Assembly: GCF_003086295.3 (NCBI RefSeq)
Contig: NC_092047.1
Location: 64,088,054 to 64,152,053 of the forward strand
From: Arachis hypogaea
Taxonomy: Eukaryota; Streptophyta; Magnoliopsida; Fabales; Fabaceae
Length of the DNA: 64,000 bases
Direction: 5' to 3'
Part shown: positions 49,001 through 60,866 of the stretch, one piece after another
Layout: each line of letters opens with the position of its first letter
How positions within the stretch are numbered: position 1 is the stretch's first letter
Notes under the pieces: generated by a model
Database searches by the model: none
Told to the model about the DNA's origin: nothing
Seen by the model: the letters and a program-made list of their open reading frames with translations, nothing else
Made by a program: the position numbers and the translations under genes

Positions 49001-50793
49001 TTAACAGTGCACTGGAATCCTGTGTAGGTGGTGGTGCTAAAGGCATACATGTTCTTCTTTGCCTCTTCCATGCTGACGAAGTGACAATACACAAAGCAAA
49101 AGCATCAGAAGCAAAACACCAGAAGAACAAAGTTCCTCCCATATCACACACACAATACACCACTACCAATGTACCATAATCCACAAGGCACAAGTAGTGA
49201 TTATGCACAGGTGAGCATGGTTGAGCCTGAGCCTGAAGATCTGGGCATTCTTCTAGTCGAAATCAAGCTTGTCCTTATTCTTGGGGCGCTTTCTGAGGTC
49301 GGGAGCAGGGCCTTTGGGGGCGCTAGGGTGGCGAATGGCAGCAAGAAGGCCGTTGGAGGTGGAGGGTTGGGCATCGGGGTGGATGTAGGTTTGGAGAGCG
49401 TAAAGGAAGAGAATTGGGAGCCTGAAGAATGCGATGAAGAACGCGAGGAAGAGGGAGAGCGAAGCGTGCAGGAGCGGGGCTTTGTACAATAACACCAACT
49501 GCGAGGGACCAATGTGGGTATAAATTAAAAATGAGCCAGCTCAGCTCCAGTCTGGCAAAACGACGCCACGTAAGCGTTCCGGTGATGACTCATCAGCAGA
49601 AATATGCTTAGGGACCACTATGAGTACTCGGAGCTCTATCTAGAGGACTACAATGGGGAAATCAAAATCTTGAGGATTATATTGAGTATTTGTGCAAATC
49701 TCAGGGACGACTATGGGTATTTACTCATAATTATCCTCAAGGGCATGAAGTTTCCGTAACTTTTTTTTCCCTTTTTTTTCTCTTTCTAGTTGAAACTCTT
49801 ATTAAATTTATCTTACAACATCTCTTCCTATAATTCCTTTAGAACTATATTTGGACAATCTCATGAAATTTCCCATCCTCATATTATTTGATGTCCCATT
49901 ATGATGGAAGATCTGTACACTGTTCATAACTTGATCATCCATGGATAATAATAGAACTAGGAAGAACAAATACTGAAGAGAATTTCTGGAATCAACCCCT
50001 GGAATTGCAAGCAGTACAACGGATATGGCACTTTGAGAGGCAATAACCCCAAAACCCTCCTGTTGTTGAGTATTTGAGAGACTCAACAGTATCCTAAGTC
50101 TGGGACATTTCTAATTCTGAGATATCCCTATCAATATCGTAATTTTAGCTTTTTTATGCGAATTCGACATGAAATATTGAATGAGACTGTAACTTCCTTT
50201 TTTTTTTGATGAAGGAATGTGGTTTCTCTCCCTCAGTTATCACCTTTGGCTGTCTCATAAATCTTTACACCAAGGTAAGACATATTTCATGGATTACAAC
50301 ATAATCTTCTGTTATAAATCTTGCTTACAAATACTACTGCTTGGTTTTCTTGCAAAGGTAGCTTTCTTGCAAACAGTTTATTGGAACTTCTTATCATGTG
50401 GGTAGTACCAATAAAAGACGGAATGTTAATTGAAGGTGTTAAATGTAACTTGTGTTGACTAGGTTTGTTGGGCTTGGTAGTAGAAAAGAGGCAAAAATTG
50501 TGGTACTGTGCAGTTTGCACCACTATTTGGAGTATTCTGTTAGAGCGTGATGCACACACCTAGAGTGATAGATATTCTGACAAGCATATTTTATGGGGTA
50601 GAATTAGATGCTTAGTATGTATTTGGTGTAAGGCTCATGATTTTTACTGGTAACTTTTCTTCTCCGACATGTTGAGAGAATGGAAAGCTATGCTCTATAG
50701 ATAACCACTTTCCTTAAATACAACATCAAGCATCCCATAATACCCAAGTCCCTAACATCTTATTCCTCCTCTTAATGAAATTCCTCCTTTGTC

Positions 50794-50852
<59 letters not shown>

Positions 50853-53796
50853 AGACATGAAAAGAAAAATGTAACTTGTGTTTCAATCTGTTATGTGAGA
50901 GATTGCATGAACAAATCATGTGATTCACAAGAGTTCTTCCTTCAGTGTAATGGTGCCAGGCCTTATGTTTGTGCCACATGACATGCAGCTCTTTTTTCAT
51001 CCTTTTGTTTTTCTTTCGTCTTTTTCTTTTTTAATATTTTTTGTTGCTGTTTAATAATAGACTTTGTGACTCCATAGTAGTGCTGTATATCTAGGCGTAA
51101 CTGTGTGTACTATATAGGTTGAGTTAATTGGGCTGTTTTCGGCCAACAAATTTATATCCAAGTGATGTAATTTGGCTTTCTGTCTCACATAAAATCTCTT
51201 CATCCTTTTTTTTTCTTTTTCAGATAGGAAAAGTTTCTAAAGCATTGGAGATTAGCAAAATGATGAAAATGGCTGGCATAAAACATAACATGAAGACGTA
51301 CTCTATGCTGATCAATGGATTCTTGAAGTTAAAAGATTGGGCTAATGCATTTGCTGTTTTCGAAGACCTTACTAAAGATGGTTTGAAACCTGATGTTGTT
51401 TTGTATAACAACATTGTAAAAGCCTTTTGTGGGATGGGTAATATGGATCGTGCCATTACTATCATTAAGCAAATGCAAAGGGAGAGGCATAGACCAACAA
51501 CCCGCACATTTTTACCCATTATACATGGCTTTGCAAGAGCCGGGGAGATGAGGAGAGCCCTGGAGATTTTCGATATGATGAGGAGGAGTGGCTGCATCCC
51601 CACTGTACACACTTATAATGCTCTTATTCTTGGCCTTGTTGAGAAGCGTCAGGTAAGATGGTTGGCAAACAATTGTTGATAAAACACAAATGACATGACT
51701 TGGTTCTTACTACTTTTCCCTAGGTTCTTTTATTTGTTGATTGTTTTGAGTGTCAAGAAACAAAAAATGAATAACACCTGGTGTGTGTTTTTTTGTAAAA
51801 TTATGATCTAAAAGCATATGTTATAGTACGATAACAAATAGGCATGTATATTTGCCATTGTACTGAAAAAAGCCTAAAAAACAGCAAACAGAAAAATCCT
51901 TTTCTACTCTGACAGAGTCAGCCGAAATTCGTCTGTTGACACAGCCACTTGTGCATTGACACATACTCATTTCTAACATTAATGAAAAGTTGCTGGCAAT
52001 TATTTTTATTTACTATCTATGTCGATTAATTATTGCCTAGTTTACTTTAGTTGAGGAACAGTTGGTGCCAGTTGAACATTTTTCACTCTATGAACTAATT
52101 TTTCATTTTTTTTTCTTTTCCCTTCATTTTTATTTTTCCTTTTCAGTCTATTACATTTCCTCTTTCTTATTTGACTGATATGCATGCATTTTAAGAGTTG
52201 GAACCATAGTATTTCATCATAGAAGAAAACTGTCTCCATTTAGATATGTTATAATTTGTTACAGGTCTCATTTAGCATCTATATCCAACACTTTCTGCAA
52301 TTTATGTCGTGTATCTTGTAGATGGAAAAGGCTATAGGGATATTGGATGAAATGAATTTGGCAGGCGTTAACCCAAATGAGCATACCTATACAACTCTTA
52401 TGCATGGTTATGCTTCACTGGGTGATACTGAAAAGGCCTTTCAGTACTTCACAAAATTGAAGAATGAGGGCTTGGAGATTGATGTATATACTTATGAGGC
52501 ATTGTTGAAGGCATGTTGTAAGTCAGGCCGAATGCAGAGTGCCCTAGCAGTCACAAAAGAAATGAGTGCAAAGAAGATTCCTAGAAATACTTTTGTCTAT
52601 AACATACTAATTGATGGGTATGAATAATTTTCTTCTAGCACAAGTGTTAACTTTTATCCAATGCTTGTTATATATTTTCGTAATCAAGCTATATTTTTCT
52701 CAATAAACTTTCCATTTGCTTACTATTGGACTTACCAATAATATTGTCATTTGGCGGACCTGCTTTTTACGTTAGTAACCTAGTTTACTGTTTTAGATGG
52801 GCTCGGAGAGGCGATGTTTGGGAGGCAGCAGACCTGATACAACAAATGAGAGATGAAGGAGTGCAACCTGACATCCATACTTACACATCTTTTATAAATG
52901 CTTGCTGTAAAGCTGGTGATGTGCAGGTATGAGGTTTTCCGAGGATATACTTTTCGATTATTGAAAAAAAAAAAAAAAAACGAAAGTTGAGTGCTTTAGC
53001 AAAGAGAAAATGTTCTGAAAAGTGACGAGTGGTCTGAGGTGAGGCTGCTGTACATGTATCCTTCCTAGATCCCACTGCGTGGGAGTCTAAGTTGCCCCTG
53101 GCCTTCTTAATCTTTGCCTTGAGTGAGGTGAAAGTAAGGGCATAATTGTATCATGTCTTGCATCTTTGTCACAATCTAACAGATAGGAATGGGATTAAGA
53201 TTCTTGTCTAAGGACTACTTGATTAATATCATCTAATCATATTTTTATTTTCCCTCCAGAAAGCCACACAGGTTGTTCAAGAAATGGAAACATCTGGCAT
53301 AAAACCAAATCTCAAAACCTACACTACCCTAATACATGGATGGGCACGTGCCTCTTTCCCCGAAAAGGCTTTGAGATGCTTTGAAGAGATGAAGATGGCC
53401 GGATTGAAGCCAGACAAAGCAGTGTACCATTGTCTTATGACATCACTGCTATCGAGAGCCACCTTTGCTCAAGAATACATTTACAAGGGACTCTTGTCTA
53501 TATGTAGAGAGATGATAGAGTCGGAGATAACCGTAGATATGGGAACTGCAGTCCACTGGTCGAGATGTTTACGAAAGATTGAGAGGACAGGAGGGGAATT
53601 AACAGAGGCCCTTGAAAAGACCTTCCCTCCAGATTGGACCTCCCATCATGTTCTTGATATCAATTGTGGAACAAAAACTGCTGAACCTGAAAGTTTTGAT
53701 GATAGTCATGATGATGACAGTGGTGCTGATGACAATATATATTATGCCAATGAAGTTGATTCCGATGAGGACACGGATAATGATTATGATTGTTGA
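41943..53796 (+). CDS. PPR4: PPR4 orthologue: chloroplast RRM + pentatricopeptide repeat protein, ten exons
   Basis: Exons by GT..AG sites and reading continuity: 41943-42826, 44547-44674, 45240-45380, 46255-46341, 47022-47174, 50215-50274, 51224-51652, 52322-52617, 52797-52926, 53260-53796. The start has a second in-frame ATG at 41958. The N-terminus is rich in Ser, Pro and Thr and poor in acidic residues, as in a chloroplast transit peptide. An RRM follows in exon 1, then about fifteen P-class PPR motifs, then an acidic Asp-rich tail. I recognise it from the order RRM-PPR and from blocks such as NIPRN-like/FVYNILIDG and [20 protein letters not shown]. Known role of PPR4 in maize and Arabidopsis: binds rps12 intron 1 RNA and promotes its trans-splicing. 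As read, five single-base deletions (42225-42227, 42284-42287, 42414-42415, 42497-42498, 47141-47147) break the frame; adding them back gives 2850 nt, an exact multiple of three. A 2.4-kb Pack-MULE sits in intron 5. Gene identity is firm; functionality of this copy is not. Confidence 0.9.
42390..42640 (+). other. PPR4: RRM domain of PPR4 (frame-broken as sequenced)
   Basis: An RNP2-like IFIG segment begins near 42402 and an RNP1-like NAGFAFVNY near 42520, followed by [21 protein letters not shown], the usual end of an RRM. The domain crosses two of the single-base deletions (42414-42415 and 42497-42498), so no single frame shows it whole. PPR4 is one of very few plant PPR proteins with an N-terminal RRM, which supports the gene identification. 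Confidence 0.8.
43064..43095. repeat. Poly-T tract in PPR4 intron 1
   Basis: A CT dinucleotide run followed by about 30 T with one interruption. It marks the kind of homopolymer that is hard to sequence in this gene. Confidence 0.85.
45633..45795. mobile_element. MITE-like inverted repeat in PPR4 intron 3
   Basis: The left arm (GGCAAGTGTAGCTAAAATTA, then GGTCACACTTTA) pairs with the right arm (AAAGTGTGACATTATTTTAG, then CTACACTTTTTAAGTGTTGCC). The unit is about 160 bp with no coding capacity. The GGCAACACTT.. arm resembles subterminal repeats of CACTA-like elements. No clear target duplication was found. Confidence 0.55.
46390..46745. mobile_element. Possible MITE or inverted repeat in PPR4 intron 4
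   Basis: ATTTCGTCAATCTAACCATT (from 46449) is the imperfect inverse of AATGGTTGGATTGACGAAAT (from 46669), with weaker pairing on both outer sides. The limits are estimates and no target duplication is visible. Confidence 0.4.
47322..47331. repeat. Target-site duplication, left side of Pack-MULE
   Basis: ATAATTATCC, repeated exactly at 49727-49736 directly outside the right inverted repeat. Confidence 0.85.
48337..48828 (-). pseudogene. PPR protein fragment (PLS/E-type) captured by the Pack-MULE
   Basis: Reverse-strand reading gives a PPR block with [22 protein letters not shown] and [13 protein letters not shown], then [30 protein letters not shown] and [10 protein letters not shown]. This is the typical end of the PPR array and start of the E domain in PLS-class organellar editing factors. 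A TGA at the junction of the two blocks (near 48601) replaces the Trp usual after NEG. The fragment has no start context and no E+/DYW tail, so it is a captured piece. Its class differs from the P-class host gene in whose intron it lies, and it is antisense to that gene. Only the part left of 49117 is absent from copy 1. Confidence 0.75.
49225..49498 (-). pseudogene. Captured fragment of an unrecognised gene with an N-terminal hydrophobic segment
   Basis: Reverse-strand reading begins [20 protein letters not shown], hydrophobic for about 35 residues like a signal anchor, then a basic stretch ([15 protein letters not shown]), a TAG, and continuation [10 protein letters not shown] in the same frame. 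Continuation across the stop suggests a once-coding exon. I suspect the N-terminus of a small membrane or thioredoxin-like protein but cannot confirm a family. The downstream reverse ORF 48822-49208 shows no family I know. Confidence 0.4.
49727..49736. repeat. Target-site duplication, right side of Pack-MULE
   Basis: ATAATTATCC, matching 47322-47331. The same site is present in copy 1 at 1102-1111. Confidence 0.85.
50795..50848. repeat. (AAT)18 microsatellite in PPR4 intron 6, copy 2
   Basis: Perfect trinucleotide run, one unit longer than at 2170-2220. Confidence 0.95.
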
Positions 53797-54241
53797 GAAT
53801 TGCATGTAAATACGTGTGGTTGTTTTTGGTAATGCTATTGAAAATGGAGAAATCAGTTTACAACTTCCACTAATAGAAAATGATACAAGTTTATTAGCTT
53901 ACATAAGATTTACTGAAACTAAAATATAGTAAAAGCAGTAGTACAAGTAACAAGAATAAGTGGTAACTAGATTTAAACCGGCACATTATTTGGAACTAAA
54001 ATGAATTAATTTTTAAATATAAAAAATTATTTAATAAAAAATTTTAATAATTAATATCAAATTTAAATAAAACTATAGAGATATTATATATTTTAATATT
54101 CGAAAAATTCATCATTTAATACATATATTTAGGAAATTTAAATCCTAATGCAAAAATAAATGTAATGTAAATATAAATATAATATTTCAATGATTAACAT
54201 CTATTTTCTTCATGAATAACATCTATTTTTTTCATGAATCA
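53797..54241. other. AT-rich region downstream of PPR4 copy 2
   Basis: Same as 5170-5614; holds the 3' UTR of PPR4. Nothing else is recognised. Confidence 0.6.
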
Positions 54242-55753
54242 TGATATCAAGTTTGGTGTTGCAAAAGCTTGTTTTTGACTTCTATCACTGCTAAGTATGG
54301 CACCAAAGACTTATGAAACCACAAGGAAGAGGAAGGGAAAGGCACTTGCTTTCACTTCCCTCACCTCATTTGTCACCTATACAATTCAGCTGGAATTGTC
54401 ATAGAAGAGGACAAACCCATCACTAAAAGAAGGATGGAGCATGTTAGAGAGTCGGCACATGGACCACAGCAAGAGCATGTGGAGCCGTCTCAATAGAAAT
54501 CCCTGAGATGTCTCAAGAGATGTATTGTTCTCCCCAAAATTTTTTTGAGATCAACTGAATACCTCTCTGGGAGAGTGGAGCTCAAACGTGGAGCAACTGA
54601 GGTTGGAACATCAAGAGCACTCCGCCATCCTCTATGAAATAGAGAAGATCAAAGCGCTATGAGGAAGAACAACAAAGACAAAGGAGAAACATTGAAGAGA
54701 TCAAGTACTACATTGGATCCTCAAGGAGGAGTAATAACCACCATCACTAAGGTGGATTCATTCTCTTAATTCCCTTTTCTCATGTTACTTTTTTCTGTTT
54801 TCTATTATGTTTTATTGTTTGTTCTCTTCTTCTTGTTGCATGATCATCTATGTCTTAAGGCTATAAAATGTTCCATATATCCCTCACCTTGTTTAAAAGA
54901 AAATTTTAATCGAAAAGAATTGAGAGATACATGAATTTCAAGTTATATAATAAGAATAGTTCAATTATCTTGATGTGGTGGCATTGCTTTTATTTTCTGA
55001 ATGTATGAATAAATAGTGCATATTTGAAGTTGAAATTAAGAATGTTGGTTCTTGAAAGAATGACGAAAAAGGAAAAGTATTATTGGTGATCTGAAAAATC
55101 TAAATAAATTGATTCTTGAAGCAAGAAAAAGCAGCAAAAAGAAAAAGAAAAAGTATGTTGCAAAAGAAAAAAAATAATATATACATGCATGCGAAAAAAA
55201 AATATGGCAAAAAAAATGAAAAATAAAAAGTAGAAAAAGTCAATAGTTCTTTAAACTAAAAGGTAATAGCAAAAAGCCAATAACCATTTAAACCCAAAGG
55301 CAAGGGTAAAAGGATCCAAAGATCCTAGGAGTGTGCTTAAGAACTCTGGACACCTCTATCTGGGAATTCTAGCAAAGCTGAATCACAATCCGAAAGGGTT
55401 CACCCAGTTAAAGTGTCTATGACATTTATGTATCCGGTGGTAATACTGGAAAACAAAGTGCTTAGGGTCACGGCCAAGACTCTGAAAGTTGTGTTCAAGA
55501 ATAAAAAAAAACTGAACTAGGAGAGTTAATAATATCATCTGGATTCTAAGTTCCTAAAGAGACTAACACTTCTGAGTTTCAATGGATAGTGAGATGCCAA
55601 AACTATTCAGAAACAAAAAGCTAGTAAGTCCTGCTCATCTAATTGAAACTGAGCTTCATTGGAAACTCTAAGATTTATTGTATCTTACTCTTCTTTTTAT
55701 CCTACTTTGTTTTTAGTTGCTTGGGAACAAGCAATAATTTAAGTTTGGTATTG
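54242..55753 (+). mobile_element. Ty3/gypsy element, 3' internal remnant (copy 2)
   Basis: Second copy of 5615-7126. It differs at 54300, where the second codon of the decayed downstream ORF is GCA instead of ACA, the state seen in the relative at 17989, and at 54848. Confidence 0.75.
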
Positions 55754-57305
55754 TAATGAGCAGATATTTTATATGATTTTTGGTATTATTTTCATATAGT
55801 TTTTAGCATGTTGTGTTTAAGTTTTATCAAGTTTTTATAGGTTTTACTGCAAAATTCACATTTTTGGATTCTACTTCATGTTTGTGTATTTTTATGCAAT
55901 TTCAGGTATTTTCTGGCTGAAATTGAGGAGTTGGAGCAAAAGTCTGATTCAGAGACAGAGAAAGCACTGCAGATGCTGTCTGGATCTGACCTCCTTGCAT
56001 TCGAAAGATCTTTTCTGGAGCTACAGAAGTCCAAATAGAGCATTCTCAATGGATGTGGAAAGCTAACATCTAGAGCTTTCCAGCAATATATAATAGTCTA
56101 TACTTTGCTTTAGAATTGAAGGTCCAAAACTGGCGTTTAACGCCAGCCTCCTGCCATATTCTGGCATCCAACGCCCAAGGAGAAGAGACCAGCGTTCAAA
56201 CGCCCATAAGGACCCCCTAGCCAGCGTTCAACGCCCTAGAGGCCTCCTAGCACGTGGATCTCATCAAAACTCAGCCCAAACACTCACCAAGTGGGCCTCA
56301 GAAGTGGAGTTTAGCACTAAAAGACTGTTTCACCCTTTCTTATGTAATCCTTAGTCATTAGCTTAGTATTTAAAGAACTTTTACACGATCTTCAAGGGAG
56401 ATCAGCCATATTTCGTTTTACACATTGTATTTTTCTATCAGTATGAGTCTCTAAACCTCCTAGGTTGAGGGGAGGAGCCCTGCTGAGTTTTATGGATTAA
56501 TAAAAGTATTACTGGTTCTCTTCAATCCGTGTTTGATTCAATTTTAAGATGTATCTTCATTCTTCAACTTGATGAATGGGATGACCCGTGACAATCATCT
56601 TCGTTCTTCATTCTAAGACCACGTTCCTGACAACCACCCGTGTTCTTCTTGGGTTCATGTGAATACATAACTGGAAAGCATCGAACCACCAGCTTGATTA
56701 TACATCTCTTAGACGGCTAATCCGCGACTTTGTTGGGGACATCTCGAGACACCAGTTCAGCTGAGGTATGGGGAGATTAGGGCCTCTGTGGTAGAGGCTA
56801 GAATCGAAAGGCACAAGATTCTCTGATCCGGACGATCCGACCTTGTCTATGGCGTTTTGAGTAGGATCATTAAGGAGAATGGACTACAGGAGCTTTACTC
56901 TCAATCAGAATGGAATCACACTAACCCTGGGGTTCAGATCTAGAGGAGCATTGGCGACCTCTTAACCGGCGACAATCACATACAGCCCGCCATAGAAGAA
57001 ATCATTCAAAGTTGAAGAAGACAGTAAGACCGGAATTAATCCAGAAGAACAAAGCATCTCCAAGCCTTAACCATCTTTTTATCATTGATTATAATCAAAC
57101 CTAGTAATTCCATCTTATTCCAATTTTATGCTTTTAACCAAATCCAACAATTTTTCCATCCGCCTGACTAAGATCTGCAAGATAACCATAGCTTGCTTCA
57201 AATCACAATCCTCGTGGGATCGACCCTAACTCACTCAGATATTACTTGGACGACGCAGTGCACTTGCTGGTTCAGTTGTACGGAAGTGTAGGATTCTGCG
57301 CACCA
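55754..57305 (+). repeat. 3' LTR of the truncated Ty3/gypsy element (copy 2)
   Basis: Second copy of 7127-8678; no differences found. Confidence 0.8.
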
Positions 57306-60300
57306 CAATTCCATTCTCGCTTTCTAGTATTATTCCCGCTCCCCCTGAACTGGTATTTGACAAGCTGTCCACATGGAGTTTCCATGATACTGCGAGTTCA
57401 CTTTCAGGGGTCATTTTAGATATGAAATCTGCCATGACCTAAGCATTGATCGTGTTCCTAGGTTCGAATCTGACTTTGTATTGTGATAGCTCGACTGACC
57501 AGGAGAGCATCCGTCTTGTCAAGTCTGGCTTCTGTAGCACTTGCCTTACTGCTTGGTCCATTTGTACCGTGATGTGGGTGGCTTTGGAAGTACTGCTGAA
57601 GGCATCAGGTTGCCGTGAGTAGCGCGTTGGCGAGCTTTTCAAGTTTGGAGTAGCGCGTCTTGGCGTTTTAGAGAACTTTGCTTATGAAGTACACAGGAGT
57701 TTGTGTCTTTTGTTCATCTCCCCAGATGAGCGCGGCTGCTAGTGCTTCCTCAATTACGGATAAGTAGAGGTACATTGTCTCTCCTATTCTAGGTTTTGGG
57801 AGTATGGGGGATATGCCAGTACTTTTTTGAAGTGTTAGAAGGATCCTTCGCATTTGGGTTTTCATTTAAAGTTTATACCCTTTTTCATGAGCTTGAAAAA
57901 GGGGATGGCTTTTTTGGGCCGAGGCTCTGAGGAAGCATGAGAGGTGGCAAGTCGCCCAGTCAACCTTTGGACATCTTTGAGGTTTGTAGGCCTACTTATC
58001 TCAAGGATGGTGATAAACCACTATTTTATGGTTTATATTGTGCTTAATTGTGCGGTTTTATCAAATCTTTACCCACTTATTCATATGATTAGCATGCATT
58101 TATAATTCCTTCCTAAAAATACCTCATGGTTGAAAACTTGCTTCCTAGAGACTTTTAATTTTGTATTTTAATTCTCCTTTATTCCATTCGATGCCGTGAT
58201 CTGTGTGTTAAGTGTTTCAGGCTTTATAGGGCATAAATGACTTGGAGATTAGAAAGGAAGCTTGCAAAAATGGAAGGAACACAAGAAATTGAGGAGATGA
58301 CCAGCGAGAAGTGACACGGACACATGGCTCACGCGATCGCGCGACATAGAGGAAATTGCAGTGATGCGGACGCATGGCTCACGCGACCGTGCGGATTGGA
58401 AACTGCACAAGTGACACGAAGGCGTGGATGACGCGCACGCGTGGCAAGGCAAAACGCTGGATGACGCGAACGCCTGGATGACGCGATCGCATGACGTGCG
58501 CGATCTGGAGAATCTGCAGAATTTGCTGGGGGCAATTTTGGGCCCTATTTTGACCCAATTTTTGGCCCAGAAAAGCAGATTAGAGCCAGGAAACATGCAG
58601 AGACTAACAACAACATTCATTCCGCATAATTTTAGTTTGGAGATCTGATTTTACTCCTCCTCTAGGTTTTCTCTCTACACATTCATAGTTCTTAGGAATT
58701 CGTTTTTATTGCTTCTTGGATTGGGATATTGAGAAGAGTTATTACCTCCGCCAAGACTTCATTATTCTAGTTTGTTTTCCTTACTTGTCTCTTATTCTTC
58801 CATGTCCTCAATTTATTCAGAATTACTATTGGATTATTTTTAGAATTTATTAATACAAGAACTATTTTTATTTTTAATTGATCTTTTGATTATTATTTAT
58901 CACGTCTTTCTTTATTTCCCTTTCTTATGTTGTGAAGTTTACATTCATAATGAGCGAGTAGTTCCATAACTTGATTGGGAGTTGATTGAAAGGAGAACCT
59001 TGAGTTGGAACGCTCAAGAGAAAAATTGTAATTGGGTTTACTGTTGGATTGCCCTCTAGTCACTGACACTAATCCCTTCCAAGGGAGAGGCTTGGAACTT
59101 GTGAAGAGAAATGGCTTTCCAACTTGCTTGACTTTCCTCTACCTTGTAAGGGATAACTAAGCAGAATAACCTTCAATCATCAATTAATCTTGAGAGTACT
59201 CTAACAAGAATAGGGCTTCCAAGTAATCTACTCCCGGTCAAGGTTTTTATTTAAATTACATAAATTCTCTAATTTAATTTCTTGTTTTTCAACTCAACCA
59301 TTTTTAGAAAACATCTGATTAATAAAATAGCACATCTCTCTGCAACTCGTTGGGAGACGACCTGGGATTCATACTCCCAGTATTTTAATTCTAATTTTGT
59401 GACAACCCTTCTAAATTGATAAACAGATCTTCGGTTGGTTAAGAACTGTACTTGCAACGTATCTCTTATATTAATTTCTTAACTTGCAAATTTCCGCCAC
59501 GTCAGATGGCCTTGTACTTTTTCGGGTTTGCTTCCTCCTCTCGTTGCGTGATCATGAAGCCCAAGAATATTCTGGCCTCCATCCCGAAGGGGCACTTCAT
59601 CAGATTGAGACGCATTCAGTGCTTCCTTAGGGTGTCTAGTATGAGCTTAAGGTCGTCAATAAGCTCCTCATATGTTTGTGTCTTGGCTAGCATGTCAACA
59701 ATATAGAGCTCCAGCTTGGTCCCTGAGCGGTCCTTAAAAATCTTGGTGACAAGCCTTTGGTAGGTGACCTTGGCATTTTTTAGCACGAAGGGCATGACTT
59801 TGTAGTAGTACGTGCCTTTGGGAGTTACGAACAGTTTTCTCCTCGTCTTGTCAGTGTATGGGTATCTGGTTGTATCCAAAGTAGGAATCTATAAAGGTGA
59901 GGAACTGGTGTCCCGAAGCGATGTCTACCAGTCCGTCAATGTTTGGCAGGGGAAAGACATCCTTTGTTTAAGTCCATTTAATTGATGCACATTCGCTATT
60001 TCCCATTTGCCTTTTTGACCAACACAATGTTGGCCAGCCAGGTTGTGTAGGAGAATTCTCGGAAAAAGACTGTTTTGAGCAGGCTTTTGACTTGCTTCCG
60101 GACCTTGATTGCTCGGTCAGCGGACATTTTTATTCTCCTTCGTGCTACTAAATTTGCTTTGGGGTCCACGACTAATGGGTGGGAGATCGGATCGGGTCTA
60201 TTGCTGGCATGTCAGCCGGAGTAAATGCGAATAGGTCTTGTTTTGTTGGAAGAGTTTCATGAGTTTGCTATTTAGGTTGAAGGACAAATTCTTATTAATG

Positions 60301-60378
60301 AATGTGAATTTCTCTTTAGTTTGCCCTATCTGGAGCTTTTCCATGTCTGCCTCTGGTTTTGGTTTGGGTTGATTGTCC
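57306..60378 (-). pseudogene. Tat-like pol pseudogene split by a solo LTR (copy 2)
   Basis: Second copy of 8679-11751, with the same frameshifts and the altered RT catalytic motif. The solo LTR occupies 58011-59504. Confidence 0.8.
58011..59504 (+). mobile_element. Solo LTR (TGATAAACC family), GATGG target duplication (copy 2)
   Basis: Second copy of 9384-10877. GATGG flanks it at 58006-58010 and 59505-59509. Because both copies hold it, it predates the duplication. Confidence 0.88.
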
Positions 60379-60866
60379 TGACGTGCGTGATGCGAGCGGA
60401 AATCAACCAATTAAGAAATTATAGTAAGAACAGCGTTGCAAGTACAGTTCTTAACCAGCAAAAATCTGCTTATCAATTTAGAAAGAGTTGTCACAAATTT
60501 CAGAATAAAATACTAGGAGTATGAATCCCAGGTCGTCTCCCAACGAGTTGACAAAAGAGTGCTATTTTAGTGATTGGTGACACTTGAGTTGTCAAACTCA
60601 GCTGTCGATTGAAAATTGGAAATTGCTGATTGATTTGGATCCCTCTAAAGCTAGTCTTTCCATAGGAGTTGACTAGGACTTGAGGAATCAAATTGATTAG
60701 TCCACTTGACTTTCCTTTATTTAGTAAGGGTTAACTAAGTGGGAGCAATAACAATTCTCATCACACCTGATAAGGATAACTAGGATGGGATTTCCGGTTC
60801 TCGTACCTTGCCAAGAGTTTTTCTAGTTATTAATTTACTTCCTTGCCAATTTATTTTCTTGTTCCC
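60379..60866 (-). repeat. Inverted fragment of a TGATAAACC-family LTR (copy 2)
   Basis: Second copy of 11752-12239, with one substitution at 60606. Confidence 0.7.

Larger units (their letters stand above)
47332..49726. mobile_element. Pack-MULE (Mutator-like, non-autonomous) in PPR4 intron 5
   Basis: A 2395-bp element bounded by long terminal inverted repeats. The left end reads GAGTAAATACCCATAGTCGT and the right end is its inverted counterpart; similarity runs for about 180 bp (47332-47510 against 49550-49726) and more weakly beyond. It is flanked by a 10-bp direct repeat ATAATTATCC (47322-47331 and 49727-49736), within the 8-11 bp range of Mutator-like target duplications. The interior has no transposase trace but carries at least two reverse-strand fragments resembling host genes, so it is a Pack-MULE rather than an autonomous element. 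It lies wholly inside an intron and leaves both PPR4 splice junctions intact. Confidence 0.88.
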
